A DNA stretch of 64,000 bases from Thiohalorhabdus sp. Cl-TMA (GCF_041821045.1 NZ_JBGUAW010000002.1:248001-312000), one strand, 5' to 3'. Shown: positions 46,494 to 55,894, counted from the first letter of the stretch. Numbers and translations: made by a program. The notes: generated from the letters alone by a model not told the origin.

Positions 46494-47231
46494 TTACGCC
46501 TCGGACTTCCTGCCCCGGATGGCACCGAACGCGAAGAGCGAGGCGCCGAGCAGCGCCAGAGAAGAGGGCGCCGGAATGGTATCCAGCTCGGTACCCACTT
46601 TTTGGGTCAAGACGGGCTCGAGGTCCTCGAAGGAATCCGCGTCAAAATCCGAGGAGCCGCTAGGATTCCAGGTACAGTCCGCCGAATTGCCGATCCCGAG
46701 GCAGTTTACTTTGGTATAGCCGTCACCCAAGGCTTGCTGGGAGGCGAGCGAGGGGCTGTAACCGGTGTTGTGCTCGCCGTCCGTGGAGACATCGATGAGC
46801 TTTCGGAAATCGGTGGAGAAGGCTGCCGGCCCGAAGCCCGATAGGAAGCTGTCCATATTGATCCGGCTACGTTCAATGCCGCTGCCGATACTGGTGCTGC
46901 CGTCCAGCTGGCTCATGTCGTTAATGGCGTCGACGAGGGTGTCCCGGTCGGAGGAAGACTCGATGCGGAGGGCGGTCTGCTCCAATTGGGCGTTGCTGGA
47001 GAATTGGACGAGATTGACCGCGATACTTCCATTCGCGGGGACGAGGCTGGCATTGCCCAGGACCGAGGCGTAGGCATTCTGCTGGGTGGCGAATTCCGAG
47101 CCGGATATGCTTCCGGAGCCGTCGATCACGATCCCCAGTGCGGTTTCCATGGGCACCGCCTGGGCCGAGAAGCTGGCCGTTGCCAGGGGGATGGCCAGTA
47201 AGAGGCTGCCGATTACCTTGGAGGTTTTCAT
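46494..47231 (-). CDS. DUF1194-type VWA protein with PEP-CTERM signal
   Basis: AAGGAG precedes the ATG at 47231. The 245-residue protein has a signal peptide (GSLLLAIPLATASFSAQA), a von Willebrand A domain with the metal site DGSGSIS and TSIGSGIERS, and a C-terminal sorting signal IPAPSSLALLGASLFAFGAI followed by RGRK. Such proteins are exported and processed by exosortase. A sigma-54-like promoter and a palindrome lie upstream. Confidence 0.88.
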   Translation of the reverse strand: MKTSKVIGSLLLAIPLATASFSAQAVPMETALGIVIDGSGSISGSEFATQQNAYASVLGNASLVPANGSIAVNLVQFSSNAQLEQTALRIESSSDRDTLVDAINDMSQLDGSTSIGSGIERSRINMDSFLSGFGPAAFSTDFRKLIDVSTDGEHNTGYSPSLASQQALGDGYTKVNCLGIGNSADCTWNPSGSSDFDADSFEDLEPVLTQKVGTELDTIPAPSSLALLGASLFAFGAIRGRKSEA

Positions 47232-47276
47232 GTTAAATCTCCTTACTAGTGTGGTGACTGGTTCCCTCCCGTCTAC

Positions 47277-47290
47277 GCATTCTGCGTGCC
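47277..47290 (-). promoter_or_regulatory. Sigma-54-like promoter of the PEP-CTERM VWA gene
   Basis: On the minus strand GGCACGCAGAATGC has GG and GC at the 12-bp spacing of -24/-12 promoters. It matches GGCACG at -24. Transcription would start about 35 bases before the ATG. Confidence 0.65.
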
Positions 47291-47355
47291 TATTGGAAAA
47301 TTAATTTAAAAAACAGAAATTTGGTTGCATTCCCGGACTTCGGGCGTAAGCGAAG

Positions 47356-47372
47356 CTTTACAAGATGTAAAG
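47356..47372. promoter_or_regulatory. Palindrome CTTTACA-AGA-TGTAAAG upstream of the sigma-54 promoter
   Basis: Perfect 7-bp arms around AGA, about 70-80 bp upstream of the -24 element. Position and symmetry suit an enhancer site for a sigma-54 activator; PrsR-type regulators of PEP-CTERM genes are a candidate. Beyond this and the promoter, the gap 47232-47585 shows nothing else. Confidence 0.55.
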
Positions 47373-47585
47373 ATTTTCTACGGGTAGTGATCCGCACGGC
47401 GTGCGGGGCTGCACCTAGTTCGGGAGCGGGTATGGCGCTTTTGGCCTCGGCTTGGGCTGGGCCGAAGCTGTAAAAAATCCTGACGGCGGCGCTGAAAACC
47501 CCCGGAATCGGCAGGGGGGATTGTCCAGGATAAGGAGAGGAGGAAGGCGGGCGGAGCCCGGCAGGGACACCGCCTGGGTAGCCGT

Positions 47586-48467
47586 CTAGTGGCTGGGCTG
47601 CGGAGGGATCCAGATCGGCGCACCCTGCGGCCACTCCACCTTGCCGCCAGCCACGGGTACCGGGGCTTCCGTTTCCCGGGCGCGGCCCTGGAGCTCGTAA
47701 TAGGTTGCCCGGGATTGGCGCGGGACCGGGGCGACGTTGCCGCAACCGAGCGCCGCGCACAGATCGAGGAGGACGGCCAGGTCGCCCTGGGTATCGCCGT
47801 AGACGGAATCCAGCACATCGGCCTCCTCCAGGCCTTTGCCCGCCATGGTCCGGCCCACCATCTCCCGCAGGTAGGCCGGGTAGGCCTCGATCTTCTGAAC
47901 GGGGTCCTCTTCCTCCCAGCCCCGCACCTCCTGGAGAAAACGGCGCTTGCGCAGCGGCGCCTCCGAAAGCGGAAATTCCCGGATTTCCGGGGAATCCGGC
48001 AGGAACAGCCCCCAGGGCTGGAAGGCCCACGCCCGGCCTTCCTCCACCTCCTGGATGGGCCAGATGAGCGTGCCCGCGCGGCTTTCGGCTTCCTCGAGAT
48101 CCGGGGCCAGCAAATACGGACGGACCGCCTGATCGCCGGCGAGCCGCACGCCCAGGGTGATCCGGTTGCGCAGGCGGGGCTCGACATCCCCCAGGGCGGG
48201 ACCGGAGGGGTCGTATTGCCGGAATTCCGCGGCGAGCGGTGCCTCCCTCATCTGGTGCTCCGGAAGCAGCCCCCGGGCCAGCACGGGGCGCTCCGGGTCG
48301 GCCAGCTGCAGGCCGCCGTCCGGCAGCCGGAACCGGGTGGCGGCCCGGAGCCCGGCGAGCAGCCATTCCTGCACCAGGGCATCCTGGTCCAGGCCCTGTT
48401 CGCGCAGATTGCCGGGCATGGCTTCGAGGAAAGGCAGGGCGGCGGCGGTCAGGTCCAGGGGCTCCAT
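47586..48467 (-). CDS. Hypothetical protein (293 aa)
   Basis: A soluble alpha/beta protein without signal peptide; it has proline-rich short strands (GGKVEWPQGAPIWIPPQPS) at the C terminus and no recognised domain. Codon use fits the chromosome, and the frame is open over its full length with no competing coding frame of better quality. Function unknown. Confidence 0.6.
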   Translation of the reverse strand: MEPLDLTAAALPFLEAMPGNLREQGLDQDALVQEWLLAGLRAATRFRLPDGGLQLADPERPVLARGLLPEHQMREAPLAAEFRQYDPSGPALGDVEPRLRNRITLGVRLAGDQAVRPYLLAPDLEEAESRAGTLIWPIQEVEEGRAWAFQPWGLFLPDSPEIREFPLSEAPLRKRRFLQEVRGWEEEDPVQKIEAYPAYLREMVGRTMAGKGLEEADVLDSVYGDTQGDLAVLLDLCAALGCGNVAPVPRQSRATYYELQGRARETEAPVPVAGGKVEWPQGAPIWIPPQPSH

Positions 48468-48641
48468 CGGTCTTCTCGCTTGCGCCGTGGCGGGGGGGGA
48501 CGGGTCGCGTAGACCCGGCCTCGGGACCTTACCGGAACCGGCGCGGGTTGGCGACCCGGGCGCCCCTTTCCCAAATCGGAGAGTGAACCTACCGGCTGCG
48601 CCGGGGGAGTCCAGCCGGCCCGGAGTGACGGGATGCGGCTA

Positions 48642-49145
48642 TTACGGCGAGGCGTTGTCCCGACGCCCCGATTGGTCGCCATACCGGAAGTCGATCCGGA
48701 CGACGTCGTCGGGATCGGAGAGCGCGAATTCCTTGCTGCCGTTCAGGAAGAAGGGGCGGGTACGGGGCTCGTTCGCCGGCTTCCCCGTGTAGGTGATCTC
48801 CGCGCGGGTGCTCAATTGGGCGTTGGTGGCCGTGATCGTCTCGCCGTTTTTCAGAGTCACCCGGATCCTGGAATCCGACCCCACATACCGGTTGGCCGTC
48901 TCCCTGACGCGCAGGAAGCGCATGGAGTCGATGCGCGGCAGCTTGATGTAGTATTCCTTGTTGTCCGCTTCCAGCTCCACGCCCCGGTTGGCCAGGAGTC
49001 CGTCGATCTTGATGTCACTGGCCTTCAGGGTATCCCCGCCCCGCAGGTGTACCACCCCCGGCACCTTTTCCTCCTGCACGTCCTGAGCGGTTGCCGAGGA
49101 GACGAGAAGCGCGGCGAGGATCGCGGCCGCCCCTTTGCCCTTCAT
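48642..49145 (-). CDS. Exported hypothetical protein (167 aa)
   Basis: The start at 49145 gives a signal peptide (GKGAAAILAALLVSSATAQ). The mature part is beta-rich with repeated hairpins (VVHLRGGDTLKASDIKI; RVTLKNGETITATNAQL), suggesting a small beta-barrel or SH3-like periplasmic protein. No family recognised. Confidence 0.65.
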   Translation of the reverse strand: MKGKGAAAILAALLVSSATAQDVQEEKVPGVVHLRGGDTLKASDIKIDGLLANRGVELEADNKEYYIKLPRIDSMRFLRVRETANRYVGSDSRIRVTLKNGETITATNAQLSTRAEITYTGKPANEPRTRPFFLNGSKEFALSDPDDVVRIDFRYGDQSGRRDNASP

Positions 49146-49352
49146 GGGGATCTCCGTTTCGCAGGGGATATTTGCCTCCAAAGAACCAGGGTAGACAAGG
49201 GCGGCGCCCGAGCCTATTGGGGCCACCCGTAAGGCGGTGGCGCACGGGCCGGCTCCCCGGCTTGCCAAAGGGTTGAAAAACGTGATGCAAGAGGGGGAAG
49301 GTCGGTACCCGGCCCCTTCTGGCCCCGCGGATACCGGAAAGGCACGGAGCCC

Positions 49353-50123
49353 ATGGAGAAGCTGCCGCCCCTGATCCCCTCGGCCCGGACCGTGCGGAAA
49401 TGGCTGCGTGCGGGCTGGCGGGAGATCCGGATCCTTACCGCCGTCATGCTGCTCACCGGGGGGCTATGGACCTTCGCCGAGCTGGCCGACGAGGTAATGG
49501 AGGGGGAAACCCACCGGTTCGACCGGTTCGTCCTGCTGGCCCTGCGGAATCAGGCGGATTTGAGCGACCCCCTCGGCCCGGCCTGGTTCGAGGCCATGGC
49601 CCGTGACATCACCAGCCTGGGGGGCGTGGTGATCCTGCTCATGGTCTCCGCGGCCGCGGTGGGCTTCCTGTTCCTGGTCCGGCGCCCCGCGGCGGCGCTG
49701 CTGGTGGTGGTTTCCGTGGGCGGGGGAACGCTCCTGAGCACCCTGCTCAAGATGGGATTCGAGCGGGCACGGCCGGACCTGGTGCCCCACGCCACGGAGG
49801 TGTTCACGGCGAGCTTCCCGAGCGGCCACGCCATGCTCTCCGCCGTGGTCTACCTGACCCTCGGCGTGCTCTTGGCCCGCACCCAATCGCGGCGGCGGGT
49901 GAAGGCCTACCTGCTGACCATCGCGCTGCTCCTGACCGGAATGGTGGGCGCTAGCCGGGTCTACCTCGGCGTGCACTGGCCCACGGACGTGGTGGCCGGG
50001 TGGTGCATCGGCTCGGCCTGGGCCATCCTGTGCTGGCTGGTGGCCCGCTGGCTGCAGTATCGCGGCCGCATGGAGCCGGAGGCCTTCCTCCAGGAGCGCA
50101 ACGGTGTCGGCCAGGGGCGCTAG
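49353..50123 (+). CDS. PAP2-family membrane phosphatase
   Basis: The 256-residue protein has the three phosphatase motifs: KMGFERARP, FPSGHAM and SRVYLGVHWPTDV, each with its catalytic residues, set between five to six membrane segments. It should dephosphorylate a lipid such as undecaprenyl diphosphate or phosphatidate; substrate not determinable. Confidence 0.9.
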   Translation: MEKLPPLIPSARTVRKWLRAGWREIRILTAVMLLTGGLWTFAELADEVMEGETHRFDRFVLLALRNQADLSDPLGPAWFEAMARDITSLGGVVILLMVSAAAVGFLFLVRRPAAALLVVVSVGGGTLLSTLLKMGFERARPDLVPHATEVFTASFPSGHAMLSAVVYLTLGVLLARTQSRRRVKAYLLTIALLLTGMVGASRVYLGVHWPTDVVAGWCIGSAWAILCWLVARWLQYRGRMEPEAFLQERNGVGQGR

Positions 50124-50276
50124 CGGGCCCCGGTCGGTACCGAGGTCCCTAGCCCATGGTCCGGATCGGATCTGTTATTCTTTGATTCCCTTCGCAGGAT
50201 CGGGATTGCGGCGGCCGAAATCGGCCGGGCCGCCGGTCCCCCATAGCCGACCACCGTAGCCGAAGAGGATACTTTC

Positions 50277-50474
50277 ATGGACAGTACGCCCGCCCGCATG
50301 ATCGAGGACGAGTTCGGCGGCTGCCGTGCACTGACCCCGGAGCAGATCCCCACGCTTCTGGCCCAGGCCAGTGAGCGCGGCATGCTGGACGTGACCGTCG
50401 AATACGTCGAATACCGGCGCCCCGACCTCGGCGAGGCCATCCGGTCCAACCTGGGCGGGCAAACGGAAGAATAG
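50277..50474 (+). CDS. Small hypothetical protein (65 aa)
   Basis: A GAAGAGGAT precedes the ATG. The product is soluble with two helices (LTPEQIPTLLAQASERG; LGEAIRSNLG). No family recognised. A GGGCCCCGG hairpin (50517-50545) without T-run follows. Confidence 0.5.
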   Translation: MDSTPARMIEDEFGGCRALTPEQIPTLLAQASERGMLDVTVEYVEYRRPDLGEAIRSNLGGQTEE

Positions 50475-50635
50475 GGCCGTCCCGTACCGCTTTCCGACCT
50501 TCCCTCTTCGACCGGAGGGCCCCGGTAACGGAAAGGCCGGGGCCCGATCCGCCTCCCCGGGGCTAAGCTCCGTCCCCCGCGGTAGGCACGGGCATCTTCG
50601 CCGAGCCCATCCCCAGCCGTCGGATCCGCACAGGC

Positions 50636-52429
50636 ATGTCAGGAAGATACCGCCAGACCGAGCCGCCGGAAGGCAATCGCCGCGATTTCCAGAACCTTCG
50701 GGCCCTGCTCCCCTACCTGTGGGACTACCGCGGCCGGGTGCTGGCCGCGCTGGGGGCGCTGGTGCTGGCCAAGGGCGCCAACGTGGCGGTGCCCCTGGTC
50801 CTCAAGGATGTGGTGGACGCCCTGGACCGCCAGGAGGCGGCCCTGGGGCTTCCGGTGGTCCTGCTCGCCGGCTACGGCCTGCTGCGCATCGCCAACAGCC
50901 TGTTCACCGAGCTGCGCGACATCCTCTTCGCCCGGGTGCGCCACCGCGCCATGCGCCGGCTAACGGTGCGGACCCTGGAGCATCTGCACAATCTCTCCCT
51001 GCGCTTCCACCTGGACCGCCGGACCGGGGCCATCAGCCGCGACCTGTCGCGCGGCGCCGGCAGTCTGTCCACCCTGCTCAACTACATGGTCTTCTCCATT
51101 CTCCCGGTAGCGGTGGAATTCCTGCTCGTGGCGGGGATCCTGCTCGGGCAGTACAGCTGGCTATTCGCCGTGGCCATATTCGCCGCCGTAGCGGTCTTCA
51201 TCGCCTTCACCGTCGCCCTTTCCAACTGGCGCCTGGAGGACCGCCTGGAATCCAACCGCCTGGAATCCGCCGCCAACAATCAAGCGGTGGAGAGCCTGGT
51301 GAACTACGAAACGGTGAAGTATTTCAACAACGAGGACCTGGAGGCGCAGCGCTACAGCGAAACCCTGCGGGATTGGGAGGACACCGCGGTGCGTGCCCAG
51401 ACCAGCCTGTCGCTTCTGAACTTCGGCCAGGGGGCCATCGTCGCCCTGGGAGTCACGGCGGTGATGTTCCTGGCCGCCGACGGGGTGCGGGACGGCCGCC
51501 TCTCGCTGGGCGACCTGGTGGCTATCAATGCCCTGCTGCTGCAGCTCTTCATGCCGCTCAATTTTCTCGGCACCGTGTACCGGCAGATCCGCTATGCCCT
51601 GGCCGACATGGACCGCTTGGTGCGCTTGCTGAGCGAGCCGGCGGAGGTCACCGACGCCCCGGAGGCCCGCCCCCTGCACGTGGAGCGCGGCGAGGTGCGG
51701 TTCGAGCACGTGGATTTCGCCTATCAACGGCGGCGGCCGATCCTGCGGGACATCACCTTTACCATCCCGCCGGGGCGTAAGGTGGCCGTGGTGGGGGCTA
51801 GCGGGGCCGGCAAGTCAACCCTGGTGCGGCTGCTCTTCCGCTTCTTCGACGTTACCGGGGGCCGGGTGACCATCGATGGCCAGGACCTGCGCGGCGTGAC
51901 CCGGGACAGCGTGCGCGAGAACATCGCCATCGTTCCGCAGGACACCGTGCTGTTCAATGAGACCCTGTTCTACAACATCGCCTATGCGCGCCCGGGCGCC
52001 ACCCGCTCGGAGGTGGAGTGGGCCGCCCGGGTGGCCCACCTGGAGGGGTTCGTCGCCAGTTTGCCGGAGGGCTATGAAACGGTGGTCGGCGAGCGCGGCC
52101 TGAAGCTCTCCGGCGGCGAGAAGCAGCGCGTGGCCATCGCCCGGGCCGTGCTCAAGGGCGCTCCAATCCTGGTCTTCGACGAGGCCACCTCCTCCCTGGA
52201 TTCCCGGTCCGAGCAGGGCATCCTGGAGGCCCTGCGCGAGGCCTCCGCGGACCACACCACCCTGGTCATCGCCCATCGCCTCTCCACCATCGTGGACGCG
52301 GACCACATCCTGGTGCTCGAAGCGGGCCGGATAGTGGAGTCGGGCACCCACCAGGAGCTGCTGGCCCAGGACGGGGAATATGCCCGGCTCTGGACCCTGC
52401 AGCAGCAGGAAGCCCGGGCGCTTACCTGA
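50636..52429 (+). CDS. Atm1/HMT1-type ABC exporter (fused membrane and ATPase domains)
   Basis: The 597-residue protein has an N-terminal six-helix exporter domain and a C-terminal ATPase domain with Walker A GASGAGKSTLVRL, signature LSGGEKQRVAIARA, Walker B ILVFDEATSSLD and H-loop VIAHRLSTI. The segment NNQAVESLVNYETVKYFNNE is typical of the Atm1/ABCB7/HMT1 group, which exports glutathione-linked sulfur or metal conjugates. This is consistent with a sulfur-rich lifestyle, but the substrate is inferred. Confidence 0.9.
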   Translation: MSGRYRQTEPPEGNRRDFQNLRALLPYLWDYRGRVLAALGALVLAKGANVAVPLVLKDVVDALDRQEAALGLPVVLLAGYGLLRIANSLFTELRDILFARVRHRAMRRLTVRTLEHLHNLSLRFHLDRRTGAISRDLSRGAGSLSTLLNYMVFSILPVAVEFLLVAGILLGQYSWLFAVAIFAAVAVFIAFTVALSNWRLEDRLESNRLESAANNQAVESLVNYETVKYFNNEDLEAQRYSETLRDWEDTAVRAQTSLSLLNFGQGAIVALGVTAVMFLAADGVRDGRLSLGDLVAINALLLQLFMPLNFLGTVYRQIRYALADMDRLVRLLSEPAEVTDAPEARPLHVERGEVRFEHVDFAYQRRRPILRDITFTIPPGRKVAVVGASGAGKSTLVRLLFRFFDVTGGRVTIDGQDLRGVTRDSVRENIAIVPQDTVLFNETLFYNIAYARPGATRSEVEWAARVAHLEGFVASLPEGYETVVGERGLKLSGGEKQRVAIARAVLKGAPILVFDEATSSLDSRSEQGILEALREASADHTTLVIAHRLSTIVDADHILVLEAGRIVESGTHQELLAQDGEYARLWTLQQQEARALT

Positions 52430-52848
52430 GCCTCTTCCGGTCCATCCCGCTCCGGCGCCAGCGAGCGGTTTCTCGGAGTGCTTCCCCGAGACCTCCCGGA
52501 GCCCCTCCATCGGCCTAAAAATCCGCAAAATATGCAAATGGAGCGCATGCCGTCGCCCGACGTGTAAAGCAGGCTAAACAGGATTTTCCCTCTTTGGGCG
52601 GAGATTTGGCGTGCGCATCTCGGGTCCGCGGTAAAAATGGAGGGATGGTTTTCGCGCATTGGCGGGGGCCAAGAGGGCCAAGGAGTTACAGGTCTTCCTT
52701 GTTGAATGTGTAAAGAAAAAAGACAGCCATGGACCGGAATAGGGAAAAGTGCATTGGCGTATGCGTTGGCCCTAATGGAGGCAGCGCCGCATTTTTCCTA
52801 CTTTCTACCCATAGGGAGATGACAATCTTTTGGTCCATGGAGGCGAAA
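52430..52848. other. Intergenic region upstream of the small outer membrane protein
   Basis: No supported gene. GTGTAAAG occurs at 52562-52569 and again at 52708-52715, and a TGGCGT...TTGG at about 52754 only half-matches a sigma-54 site. The upstream extension of the next gene (from 52729) is not considered coding. Confidence 0.4.
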
Positions 52849-53385
52849 ATGCCTGTTTACAGTTTGATCCTTGTTGGGGCGCTCCTGGGTATGGCGCCAA
52901 TGGCTGTCTGGGCGCAGCAGGACGACAACCCCTACGGCCCCGAGGAAGGGGACCAGGAGCTCACGATCTCCGGAACGGGAACCAGCGATACGGAATTCGA
53001 CAACAACCGGATGGGGCTTTCGGCCACCTACGGTATGTACTTCCAAGATCGGCTGAAATTTAGCCTAAAACAGCAGCTGAACGTGACGGACCTCACCGAT
53101 GACAGCGCCTGGACCGGATCCACGCGGGTGGCGGCCGACTACCACTTCGATGTGGGCCGCTGGTGGCCCTATGTCGGATTGCACGGAGGCTTTATTTACG
53201 GGGATGGCGTCAAGGACACCATGATTGCGGGGCCCGACGCCGGAGTGAAGTATTACGTGAAGAACAAGACCTTCGTGTACTGGGAGACGGAGTACCAGTT
53301 CCTGTTCACCAGCACCAATGAAGCCGAAGACGTGATCGACGACGGCTCCTGGGTGCATACGGTGGGCGTCGGCTTCAACTTCTAG
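52849..53385 (+). CDS. Small outer membrane beta-barrel protein
   Basis: The start at 52849 follows GGAGG at 52840-52844. The 178-residue protein has a signal peptide (VYSLILVGALLGMAPMAVWA) and alternating strands (MGLSATYGMYF, RVAADYHFDV, YVGLHGGFIYG, FVYWETEYQFLF) ending in VGVGFNF with terminal phenylalanine, as in OmpW/OprF-like small barrels. Function unknown. Confidence 0.78.
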   Translation: MPVYSLILVGALLGMAPMAVWAQQDDNPYGPEEGDQELTISGTGTSDTEFDNNRMGLSATYGMYFQDRLKFSLKQQLNVTDLTDDSAWTGSTRVAADYHFDVGRWWPYVGLHGGFIYGDGVKDTMIAGPDAGVKYYVKNKTFVYWETEYQFLFTSTNEAEDVIDDGSWVHTVGVGFNF

Positions 53386-53497
53386 CGGGACGGACTCGCT
53401 TTCCTGCCGGGAAAATTCCCCGATTCTCCCTCCCTCCGGGGTCCGGCCGCACGGCCCGGGCCCCGTTTGGTTGGGAGTGCGCGCTCGCGGGGCGCGG

Positions 53498-53881
53498 TTA
53501 TCCCAGCCGGATCAGCGGCAGAACCCCGAACCAGAGAATGAAGGTGAGCGCCGTGACCAGGGGGATCGGCAGGCTGGTCCAGGAGACCCGCATGTGGGGC
53601 CGGGCCAGGCGGGGCAGAAGCATGCCGTCGAGCACCAGCGCCAGGTAGATCAGCGGGCCATAGAGGTCCGCCGCAGTTGACCGGTGCGCGAGCCACCATG
53701 CGGGAACCGCGGAGAGCGCGCCTGTGGCCGCGGCCGCCCGGGTAACCTTGCGGGGTCCCCAGCGTACCGCCAGGGTGCGAAGCTCCACGCCCGCTTTCCG
53801 GAGGACTGCTCCGAAGGCGCGGAACAGGGCGTCCCCGAAGCTTTCGCGGCGGGGATGGCCGAGGATCAGGAGCACGCGCAT
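53498..53881 (-). CDS. Flavodoxin-like N terminus joined to membrane segments
   Basis: The first 40 residues (MRVLLILGHPRRESFGDALF) match the start of NAD(P)H:quinone oxidoreductases, in which the loop after HP binds the flavin phosphate. The remaining 85 residues are two to three membrane helices (LYGPLIYLALVLDGMLLP; PIPLVTALTFILWFGVLPL). The rest of the flavodoxin fold is absent. Either a chimeric remnant after a deletion or a small membrane protein of its own. Confidence 0.55.
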   Translation of the reverse strand: MRVLLILGHPRRESFGDALFRAFGAVLRKAGVELRTLAVRWGPRKVTRAAAATGALSAVPAWWLAHRSTAADLYGPLIYLALVLDGMLLPRLARPHMRVSWTSLPIPLVTALTFILWFGVLPLIRLG

Positions 53882-53902
53882 GCCGGTCTCCGCTTCGTTC
53901 CG

Positions 53903-54388
53903 CTATTCGATGGGAGCGGTGGCCGCGTCGAGCTGGTTCCCGAGGCCCTTGCGCCCCTCCTCCATCAGAGTGCGGAAATTCCACCGGAACAGGGCCTGGG
54001 TCAGGGGGACCCAGCGCTTCATCCAGGGCTTTTGAACGTCCACGGCGAGCTGGAAGCCGACCCGCGTCTGCGCCTCGTCGCCGCTCAGCCGCCATATGGC
54101 GCTTCCGGCCAGGGAGCCCTCCACCGTTCCCGCCAGAAGGCGCGGCGGCTCCCGCTCGGTGAGCTCGATCTCCATGGGTAGCCGGTAGGGGAGCCTGCCC
54201 CGCCACTGAAACCGGTATCGCCGCCCCGGCCCCGTTTCCCTGTGCGGGGCGACCTCCACGGCCTGTATGCATCCCGGCCACCACTGCGGCCACAGCGGGG
54301 GATTGGCGATCTGGTCCCAGACGTTTTGCACGGGAGCCTCGATCCGCCATTCGGAGGAAAAATCATAGTCCGGCACTGCGGGCTCCAA
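53903..54388 (-). CDS. SRPBCC (START-like) protein
   Basis: The 161-residue protein has the SRPBCC pattern: strand EWRIEAPVQNVWDQIANPPLWPQWWPGC, strands RYRFQWRGRLPYRLPM and EGSLAGSAIWRLS, and a long C-terminal helix (WNFRTLMEEGRKGLGNQL). These bind hydrophobic ligands; the specific role is unknown. It lies 15 bp after the HAD gene and 22 bp before the flavodoxin-like gene, all on the minus strand. Confidence 0.82.
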   Translation of the reverse strand: MEPAVPDYDFSSEWRIEAPVQNVWDQIANPPLWPQWWPGCIQAVEVAPHRETGPGRRYRFQWRGRLPYRLPMEIELTEREPPRLLAGTVEGSLAGSAIWRLSGDEAQTRVGFQLAVDVQKPWMKRWVPLTQALFRWNFRTLMEEGRKGLGNQLDAATAPIE

Positions 54389-54403
54389 TACGGAATCGGG
54401 AGG

Positions 54404-55084
54404 CTATGGGGCCTGCGCCTCGGCGATCAGGATCTTCTCGGCGAGGTCGAGCAGGTCACTTCCGGAGAGATCCGGGGGCGGGGAAAAGGGGTCGGGGGAT
54501 TGTCCCGGACGGGCCACGAATGCCGTTGCGCAGCCCGCTGCGGAGGCACCGGCGAGGTCCCAGCCGTGGGCGGCCACCATGCGCATATTCGCCGGCGGGA
54601 TGCCCAGCTCCGAGGCGGCCATCCGATAAGGCTCGGGAGCGGGCTTGAGCCTCCCCGCCTGGTCCACGGACAGCTGCCGCTCGAAGAATTCCGCCAGTCC
54701 CGCGTTCTGGAGCTGCTCCTGCATGGCGCCGGGGGGCGAGTTGGTCAGGGCGGCCAGGCGCAGGCCCCCGGTCTTCAGCCGCTCCAGGGCCTCGGGTACC
54801 TCCGGGTGTGGGGGGAGGCGGCGCATGGTCGCGGCGACTTCCGCCTTATCCGCCTCGCCGAGGGTGCGCTGATAACGATCGGCCAGGGCCTGTAGAGCGG
54901 CGGCGCCGATGTCGGTGAAGCGGTGGTAGCGCCCCAGAACCGTGGCCACCAGGGCCCATTGCAGCACCTGCGAGAACCATTCCCTGCGTACGGCGGCATC
55001 GCCGAAGAGCCGCTCGAATACGGGGTCGAGGCCCCGGAGGTCGAGGAGCGTTTCGTTGACGTCGAAGACCAGTGTGCGCGCCAT
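54404..55084 (-). CDS. Haloacid dehalogenase type II (HAD superfamily)
   Basis: The 226-residue protein has HAD motifs: FDVNETLLDL with the nucleophile aspartate, LTNSPPG, the lysine in GRLKPAPEPY, and MVAAHGWDLAGA. The type II 2-haloacid dehalogenase group is favoured by VFDVNETLLD and AHGWDL. The physiological substrate may differ. Confidence 0.87.
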   Translation of the reverse strand: MARTLVFDVNETLLDLRGLDPVFERLFGDAAVRREWFSQVLQWALVATVLGRYHRFTDIGAAALQALADRYQRTLGEADKAEVAATMRRLPPHPEVPEALERLKTGGLRLAALTNSPPGAMQEQLQNAGLAEFFERQLSVDQAGRLKPAPEPYRMAASELGIPPANMRMVAAHGWDLAGASAAGCATAFVARPGQSPDPFSPPPDLSGSDLLDLAEKILIAEAQAP

Positions 55085-55314
55085 TACTTCCTTCCCGGAT
55101 GGGCCGGTCCATTTTCATACCGTAGCGGAAAACCGCGCCCGGCAACCTGCGGGCGGGTCCCCATGGTCTGGTTTTTCGGGAAAAAGTCCAGGCCTGCGAG
55201 GGACTGAGGGCTTGGACTGCGGGGGAAGCGACAGGAATCACGGGCGGACCCCCAATGGGAGGGGACGGCATTCTCCGACATGCTGGGAAAAACACTGTGC
55301 GATGAGGCAGAGCC

Positions 55315-55680
55315 ATGGCCGAAGCCGACATCCCGATCACCGCCCTGAGTGCCGTCACCGTCGGTGTCTCCAGCATGGCCCGCTCCGTGGCCTTCTATCG
55401 GGGGCTGGGATTCGTCATGCGCTACGGCGGCGAGACCGAATCCTTCACCAGCTTTCATGCCGGCGCCGGCTACCTGAACTTGGCCCACTATCCGGAGCGC
55501 TCGGCCCACTGGTGGGGGCGGATAATTTTCTACGTGGATGATGTCGACCGCCAATACCGGCGCGCCCTGGATCAGGGCATCGACCCGGAGTTCCCTCCGG
55601 AAGACGCGCCCTGGGGGGAACGGTACTTCCACATCATCGATCCCGACGGGCACGAGATCAGTTTCGCTAAACCCCTATGA
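55315..55680 (+). CDS. VOC/glyoxalase-superfamily protein
   Basis: The 121-residue protein is one VOC module: VGVSSMARSVAFYRGLGF at the start, IIFYVDDVDRQYRRAL in the middle and PWGERYFHIIDPDGHEISFAKP at the end, with a likely metal site (His/Glu). Members isomerise or bind small compounds; the substrate is unknown. Confidence 0.85.
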   Translation: MAEADIPITALSAVTVGVSSMARSVAFYRGLGFVMRYGGETESFTSFHAGAGYLNLAHYPERSAHWWGRIIFYVDDVDRQYRRALDQGIDPEFPPEDAPWGERYFHIIDPDGHEISFAKPL

Positions 55681-55792
55681 AAGGCTTGGTCCTAGAACGG
55701 TTCCCTCTCCTTCACGCCAGTTCCCCCGGCTAGCCAGGAGAGCAGGTTAGGTAAGAAGAAACCCATGCCAAGGGTAGCTGCAAGGAATTTAG

Positions 55793-55883
55793 AAACAATA
55801 TTTTCATTGTTTAAACGTTTTTTAATATTAGGAATTAATGCGGAAAATGTTTTTCTTGCAAAAAAACCAAAAAATTGTGCAAG
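55793..55883. promoter_or_regulatory. AT-rich promoter region of rcoM with two palindromes
   Basis: AAACAAT-N6-ATTGTTT at 55793-55812 and CTTGCA-N17-TGCAAG at 55855-55883 lie in an AT-rich stretch directly before the regulator gene. They could be operators, possibly for another regulator or for self-control. Confidence 0.4.
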
Positions 55884-55894
55884 AGTCTTAATTA

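Noticed and set aside
50517-50545. GC-rich hairpin before the ABC exporter as a terminator
   Set aside because: The 9-bp stem is perfect but no T-run follows; not enough to call a terminator.
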